A stretch of DNA of 6,749 bases, from the NCBI GenBank assembly GCA_902608065.1, contig CACLMO010000026.1:1-6749 (forward strand), written 5' to 3'. This DNA is from an uncultured Pelagibacteraceae bacterium. GTDB taxonomy: Bacteria; Pseudomonadota; Alphaproteobacteria; Pelagibacterales; Pelagibacteraceae. Positions within the stretch are counted from its first letter, which is position 1, and every line of letters starts with the position of its first letter. Shown piece after piece: positions 5,816 through 6,749 of the stretch. The notes below the pieces were generated by a model that saw nothing but the letters and a program-made list of their open reading frames with translations, searched no databases and was not told where the DNA came from. The position numbers and the translations under genes are program-made.

Positions 5816-6627
5816 CTTTAGTTTCAACAAATTGGCTTGGTGAGAATTTAAATAAAGTTAAAATTATTGATGCTTCCTGGCATTTAGTTAAAAATAGAAA
5901 AGCAATTGAAGAGTATAATAAAGAACACATAGAAAATGCAATTTTTTTTGACCTAGAGAAAAATTCCAATCAGAGAAAAGATTTGCCACATAGTCATTTT
6001 CTTCCATCACTATATGATCATGAAAAAGCTATCTCTAAAATGGGAATACTAAATACCGACAGAATTATTATTTATTGTTATAGTGATTTAATTTCTAGTT
6101 GTCGTGCTTGGTTCCAATTTCTTTTTTTTGGACATGACCCAAAATTAGTTTCAGTATTAAATGGTGGAATGAAAAAATGGAAATTAGAAGGTCGAAAAGT
6201 TACAAATGCAAAAACTAAATTAACTTTATCTGAATATAAAGCTAAGGAAAATAAAAGTATGATTAAAGTATTATCTCAAATTAATGAAAATATTAAAAAA
6301 AAAGACTTTACTGTACTAGATGCTAGGAGCAAAAATCGTTTTTTGGGCTTAGAACCTGAGCCTCGGCCGGGGGTTAAAAGTGGTTCCATCGAAGGATCAA
6401 AATCAATGCCTTTAGCTGAAATTGTGAATGTAGAAGATAATACTTTTTTAGATATAGAAAAATTAAGAGATTTGTTTAATTCAGGCAAAATCAACAGTAA
6501 TAAAATTGTAATGAGCTGCGGAAGTTCAGTATCAGCGGCAAGTCTAGCTCTTGCATATTCGTTAATAAATGATGATTATATCCCAAAAATATATATAGGA
6601 AGTTGGACTGAATTTGGAAAAAAATAA
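5812..6627 (+). CDS. Two-domain sulfurtransferase (3-mercaptopyruvate sulfurtransferase type)
   Basis: This protein transfers a sulfane sulphur from 3-mercaptopyruvate (or thiosulfate) to thiols or cyanide through a cysteine persulfide. It has 271 residues, close to the 280 typical of tandem-rhodanese enzymes. The N-terminal domain (about 1-130) holds DASW, HIENAIFFDL and the LNGGMKKWKLEG end. The C-terminal domain (about 150-271) has DARSKNRFLG..PEPRPG..SGSIEGS (170-196), with the substrate-binding arginines R176 and R185. The active-site loop CGSSVS starts at catalytic Cys236. CG at the loop start points to the mercaptopyruvate type (CGSGVT) rather than the thiosulfate type (CRxG), although Gly and Thr are both replaced by Ser. 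The N-terminal domain has Cys89 where family members usually have Asp. The ATG overlaps the msrA TGA by 4 bases, and the next gene starts 6 bases after the stop, so it is mid-operon. Substrate preference is uncertain. Confidence 0.88.
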   Translation: MTLVSTNWLGENLNKVKIIDASWHLVKNRKAIEEYNKEHIENAIFFDLEKNSNQRKDLPHSHFLPSLYDHEKAISKMGILNTDRIIIYCYSDLISSCRAWFQFLFFGHDPKLVSVLNGGMKKWKLEGRKVTNAKTKLTLSEYKAKENKSMIKVLSQINENIKKKDFTVLDARSKNRFLGLEPEPRPGVKSGSIEGSKSMPLAEIVNVEDNTFLDIEKLRDLFNSGKINSNKIVMSCGSSVSAASLALAYSLINDDYIPKIYIGSWTEFGKK

Positions 6628-6633
6628 ATATAA

Positions 6634-6749
6634 ATGAAGAGATCAAAAAAAATAACAATTGCCATAATAATATTTTTTCTAGTCATTGCATTAGTTGTAA
6701 TTGGTAGATACGCAGTTGGAATTTATTTTAAAAAAAAATTTTCTAAGCG
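6634..6749 (+). CDS. Membrane-anchored protein, N-terminal fragment (cut by window edge)
   Basis: An ATG 6 bases after the sulfurtransferase stop opens a frame that runs off the window with no stop, giving 38 complete codons. The N-terminus is basic (MKRSKK). About 17 hydrophobic residues (roughly 7-23) follow, then a basic stretch (FKKKFSK), as in an uncleaved signal anchor or single transmembrane helix with the rest probably periplasmic. Spacing and orientation place it in the msrA operon. The family cannot be identified from so little. Periplasmic adaptor subunits of efflux pumps start this way, but so do many other envelope proteins. No strong Shine-Dalgarno sequence is visible. Confidence 0.6.
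   Translation, partial: MKRSKKITIAIIIFFLVIALVVIGRYAVGIYFKKKFSK

Noticed and set aside
5645..5830. Minus-strand open frame of 61 codons, hydrophobic and Phe-rich
   Set aside because: It is antisense to the end of msrA. Its Phe/Leu richness is the mirror of Lys/Glu-rich coding in AT-rich DNA, and it has no recognisable motif.
5742..5969. Minus-strand open frame of 75 codons across the msrA/sulfurtransferase junction
   Set aside because: It lies wholly antisense to two well-supported genes and has no domain signature.
6276..6494. Minus-strand open frame of 72 codons inside the sulfurtransferase gene
   Set aside because: It is antisense to the conserved C-terminal rhodanese domain and shows no family features.

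Overview
This window is an AT-rich (roughly 30% G+C by eye), very tightly packed bacterial segment with nine protein-coding genes. Two of them run off the window edges. I see no RNA genes, mobile elements, CRISPR arrays or long repeats. Every intergenic gap is under 50 bases, and several genes share start and stop codon bases. The base composition, compaction, scarcity of Shine-Dalgarno sequences and gene types fit a streamlined marine proteobacterium, possibly an alphaproteobacterium of the SAR11/Pelagibacterales kind. That placement is inference from style, not from a marker gene.

Left part (1-3809): purine (urate) catabolism. On the minus strand, read right to left, are uraH (5-hydroxyisourate hydrolase), xdhA (xanthine dehydrogenase FeS/FAD subunit) and the first 497 residues of xdhB (molybdenum subunit). 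They are joined end to end with a 1-base overlap and a 0-base gap. uraD (OHCU decarboxylase) diverges from uraH across only 25 bases. Together these convert hypoxanthine/xanthine to urate and 5-hydroxyisourate to (S)-allantoin. The intervening urate oxidase is not in the window.

Middle part (3806-5322): a minus-strand pair overlapping by 4 bases (ATGA). It holds a ten-helix EamA/DMT-family transporter followed by an AlkA-like HhH-GPD DNA-3-methyladenine glycosylase. The glycosylase converges on uraD, and their two stop codons overlap.

Right part (5366-6749): a plus-strand operon. It holds msrA (peptide methionine sulfoxide reductase), a two-domain rhodanese-type sulfurtransferase (3-mercaptopyruvate type) overlapping it by 4 bases, and 6 bases later the N-terminus of a membrane-anchored protein cut by the window edge.

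I do not see a new multi-gene system. The points most worth a second look are the unusual cysteine layouts of MsrA and the sulfurtransferase, the very short divergent promoter regions that suggest leaderless transcripts, and the missing urate oxidase.
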